Below, in pieces: positions 6,890 to 8,588 of a stretch of 8,588 nt of DNA. The DNA comes from Paramuribaculum sp. GTDB taxonomy: Bacteria; Bacteroidota; Bacteroidia; Bacteroidales; Muribaculaceae. The DNA lies in assembly GCA_029058455.1 (NCBI GenBank), contig JAIDXU010000236.1, positions 1 through 8,588 on the forward strand. Direction: 5' to 3'. The notes beneath the pieces were generated by a model. It saw only the letters and a list, made by a program, of their open reading frames with translations. It was not told the origin of the DNA and made no database searches. The stretch's first letter is position 1, and the number at the start of each line of letters is the position of its first letter. The position numbers were made by a program, and so were the translations under genes.

Positions 6890-7882
6890 TTATCGGTTGT
6901 AGATGTCAGATTTATAGCGTGCAAGATTCTCAGGCTTGCAGAACCATTCTATGGTGCGGCTCAGTCCCTCCTCAAGAGTTACCTGGGGAGCCCAGCCGGT
7001 GAGAGAGCGGAGAAGGGTGCTGTCGCCGCATAGTCTGCGGACCTCGCTTTTGGAGGGGCGAAGACGCTCAGGGTCGGTTACCCATGTCACGTCGGCGTTC
7101 ATCAGCCGTGCGATTGTGGCGAGAGTGTCGGCCATGCTCACCTCGGTGCCGGTGGCAATATTGATTTCACGCCCTTCGGTGTTTTCGGCGCGGGCAATGG
7201 CAAGGAAACCGCGGGCGGTATCGGTGACATAGTTGAAGTCGCGGGTAGGGGTTAGATCGCCTACTTTTATCTCTCTCTTGCCTGAAGCTATCTGAGTGAT
7301 AATAGTGGGAATGATGGCGCGGGCGCTCTGACAAGGCCCGTAGGTATTAAAGGGCCGGGCTATCGTAACCGGCAGGTCAAAGGCGTTATAGAAGCTCATG
7401 GCAAGAGCATCTGCGCCGATTTTAGTAGCGCTGTAAGGGCTTTGCGGCTGACGCGGATGGCTCTCTGAAATAGGCACCGAGAGAGCTGTGCCATAAACCT
7501 CCGAGGTGGAGGTCACGATGATTTTCGAGCCGCTTGCCCTGGCCGCCTGAAGCATGTTGAGAGTGCCCTTGATGTTGGTGTCGACATAGCTGTCGGGCGC
7601 CATATAGCTGTAGGGTATGGCTATAAGGGCAGCGAGGTGGAAGATGGTGTGGCAGTCACGGGCTATGGCGCGGCAGAGATCCGGGTCACGCACATCGCCC
7701 GACACTGTTTCGAGTGCGGGATGATTCACCCCCTCGAGCCAACCGAGAAAACCGAATGAATTATACTGACATAAAGCCCTTACCCGATAGCCTTCGTCAA
7801 GCAGAAGGCGGGTGAGGTGTGAGCCGATAAAGCCGTCGGCACCGGTTACAAGCACTTGGCCGGGTGAAGTGAGGTTGCTCAT
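6890..7882 (-). CDS. legB: LegB-type NAD-dependent NDP-N-acetylglucosamine 4,6-dehydratase
   Basis: LegB is an extended short-chain dehydrogenase that converts nucleotide-linked GlcNAc (GDP-linked in Campylobacter, perhaps UDP-linked elsewhere) to the 4-keto-6-deoxy sugar, the first committed step toward legionaminic acid. The 330-residue protein has the NAD loop VTGADGFIGSHL (12-23), the LegB-like ALCQYNSFGFLGWLE (36-50), GDVRDP (62-67), FHLAALIAIPYSYMAPDSYV (81-100), TSTSEVYGT (124-132), the catalytic Y150-X3-K154, RPFNTYGP (176-183), SARAIIPTIITQIASGK (186-202), TRDFNYVTDT (213-222) and a C-terminus ending ARYKSDIYNR that I recognise from LegB. The active-site segment reads TSE rather than the TDE of RmlB-type dehydratases, which I recall as usual for LegB. 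It is the first gene after a strong promoter and is followed after 10 bases by the ATP-grasp gene. Alternative: another NDP-sugar epimerase or dehydratase; less likely. Confidence 0.9.
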   Translation of the reverse strand: MSNLTSPGQVLVTGADGFIGSHLTRLLLDEGYRVRALCQYNSFGFLGWLEGVNHPALETVSGDVRDPDLCRAIARDCHTIFHLAALIAIPYSYMAPDSYVDTNIKGTLNMLQAARASGSKIIVTSTSEVYGTALSVPISESHPRQPQSPYSATKIGADALAMSFYNAFDLPVTIARPFNTYGPCQSARAIIPTIITQIASGKREIKVGDLTPTRDFNYVTDTARGFLAIARAENTEGREINIATGTEVSMADTLATIARLMNADVTWVTDPERLRPSKSEVRRLCGDSTLLRSLTGWAPQVTLEEGLSRTIEWFCKPENLARYKSDIYNR

Positions 7883-7898
7883 AGTTGTTTAGTTTTTG

Positions 7899-7930
7899 CA
7901 AAATTACTCAAAAAACATGACACCCGCAAA
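7899..7930 (-). promoter_or_regulatory. Bacteroidetes primary-sigma promoter upstream of legB
   Basis: On the minus strand a -33 element TTTG (7930 down to 7927) is followed by exactly 20 bases and a -7 element TAATTTTG (7906 down to 7899). This matches the Bacteroidetes consensus TTTG-N19/20-TAnnTTTG at every defined base. Transcription would start only a few bases beyond, near 7892-7896, so the legB leader would be about 10-15 nt. It is the only full consensus match I found in an intergenic gap of this window. Confidence 0.75.
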
Positions 7931-7978
7931 TCCCGGTAAATTGTGTGACGAATGACTGTAACGCCCGGCCGCCGAATG

Positions 7979-8588
7979 TTAAAACAGCCAATAGGCTAAG
8001 GATACGGATAGAGTGCGCTGTTTTCCGCTTCCGTAGATGGTTGCTGCTGTAAGACCGAGATCGTATTGAGCCTTGACCGAGAAATGGCGATAGTTGAGAT
8101 TGAGGGCAAACGAAAGTCCTCCATCCGCTCTGTGACACGGCCTGAAAGGGGCGACACCATTAATGCTGGTGGTAGTTGAAAATGTGTTGACTCTCGCTTC
8201 GTAGGGTTGATTGAAGTTATCGGTTCCGGTGACAAACGAGTCGCCATTTATGCCTGCTGCAAAATATCCTCCGATTTGCGGCTTGAAGCTGAATCCGCTA
8301 CCTGTTTCAACCTTATATCCTATCATGAGGGGAATCTGAAGATAGTTCATCTCTGAAAATTTGATAGAGCTGATTCTGGACGAGAGCATATTGTTGCCCG
8401 AGACTGTGGCACCCTTTCTGATATATGATAATCCGGATTCAAACGAGAGGTGATTTTTGAGGGTATATTCGGCGTCCGCTCCTATCTTGAAGCCGTTTCT
8501 TGCGGTTGATTTATATTCATCCACGGCAAGGGTGTTGTTGACATATCCGGCCTCTATGCCGAAATTCCATTTCTGGGCATTTGCAAAT
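7979..8588 (-). CDS. Outer-membrane beta-barrel protein (PorT/OMP_b-brl_2 type), 5' end outside the window
   Basis: The frame stays open to the window edge, giving 202 visible residues. The first visible residues, FANAQKWNFGIEAGYV, look like the end of a signal peptide (cleavage after ANA) running straight into the first barrel strand, so only about 15-20 residues are missing. A GTG at 8522-8524 is inside the mature protein and is not the start. The rest alternates short beta-strands rich in Tyr, Phe and Gly (FKIGADAEYTL, LSFESGLSYIRKGA, LQIPLMIGYKV, FKPQIGGYFAAGING, ALNLNYRHFSVKAQYDLGLT) and ends in AYWLF, a terminal phenylalanine typical of BAM-inserted barrels. The strand number suggests a small barrel of about eight strands. 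Its cargo or function is unknown. A 96-base gap with a new promoter separates it from legB, so it need not belong to the sugar operon. No clear terminator follows it. Confidence 0.8.
   Translation of the reverse strand, partial: FANAQKWNFGIEAGYVNNTLAVDEYKSTARNGFKIGADAEYTLKNHLSFESGLSYIRKGATVSGNNMLSSRISSIKFSEMNYLQIPLMIGYKVETGSGFSFKPQIGGYFAAGINGDSFVTGTDNFNQPYEARVNTFSTTTSINGVAPFRPCHRADGGLSFALNLNYRHFSVKAQYDLGLTAATIYGSGKQRTLSVSLAYWLF

Noticed and set aside
6880..6924. Longer N-terminus for the ATP-grasp protein
   Set aside because: It would overlap the legB 3' end and adds polar residues before the natural MENILIVALGG strand.
7907..7978. Terminator for the beta-barrel gene
   Set aside because: The T-run near 7910-7915 (minus strand) is preceded only by a 4-bp bulged stem, and the T-run lies inside the legB promoter spacer.
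8522..8524. GTG as the start of the beta-barrel gene
   Set aside because: The frame continues upstream to the edge with a signal-peptide cleavage motif (ANA-Q) and a first barrel strand, so the true start is outside the window.
1..8588. Sigma-54 -24/-12 promoters, CRISPR arrays, insertion sequences, tRNA genes
   Set aside because: No TGGCAC-N5-TTGC-like element was seen in an intergenic gap, no spaced repeats, no transposase or terminal inverted repeats, and no cloverleaf sequence were seen by eye.

Overview
The window reads as a chromosomal piece of a Bacteroidales bacterium, possibly Muribaculaceae-like. The support is a Bacteroidetes-type IspG with extra sequence after its barrel, PurE and sigma-54 of Bacteroidetes flavour, a lipoprotein with a DUF4465-like body, and a perfect Bacteroidetes promoter (TTTG, 20 nt, TAnnTTTG). 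The family-level placement is a guess. All eight genes lie on the minus strand, so transcription runs from high to low coordinates, and every larger ORF on the plus strand is a shadow. No tRNA, rRNA, CRISPR array, insertion sequence or phage gene was seen, and no intergenic gap exceeds about 120 bases.

In transcription order, the window opens with the 3' part of an outer-membrane beta-barrel gene (7979-8588, 5' end outside the window). A 96-base gap follows and holds a strong promoter. It drives a compact three-gene unit: legB (NDP-hexosamine 4,6-dehydratase type), an ATP-grasp ligase-like gene, and neuB (nonulosonate synthase). These genes are separated by 10 bases and by an ATGA overlap. 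A hairpin with a T-tract follows neuB. LegB and NeuB catalyse the first committed step and the condensation step of legionaminic-acid-like nonulosonate synthesis. The aminotransferase, acetyltransferase, hydrolysing epimerase and CMP-transferase that normally complete the pathway are not in the window. The ATP-grasp protein takes a place between them and its substrate is unknown.

The second block runs from a DUF4465-like surface lipoprotein to rpoN (sigma-54, GTG start), a divergent PAP2-like membrane protein, purE (purine synthesis) and ispG (MEP isoprenoid pathway). Gaps of 61, 46, 25 and 30 bases suggest that rpoN to ispG may be co-transcribed.

The points most worth a second look are the in-frame TGA that ends ispG before its iron-sulfur domain, although the reading frame stays open to the window edge; the ATP-grasp gene coupled to neuB; the minimal nonulosonate gene set; and the near-leaderless promoter of legB. 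I see no clear evidence of a wholly new system.
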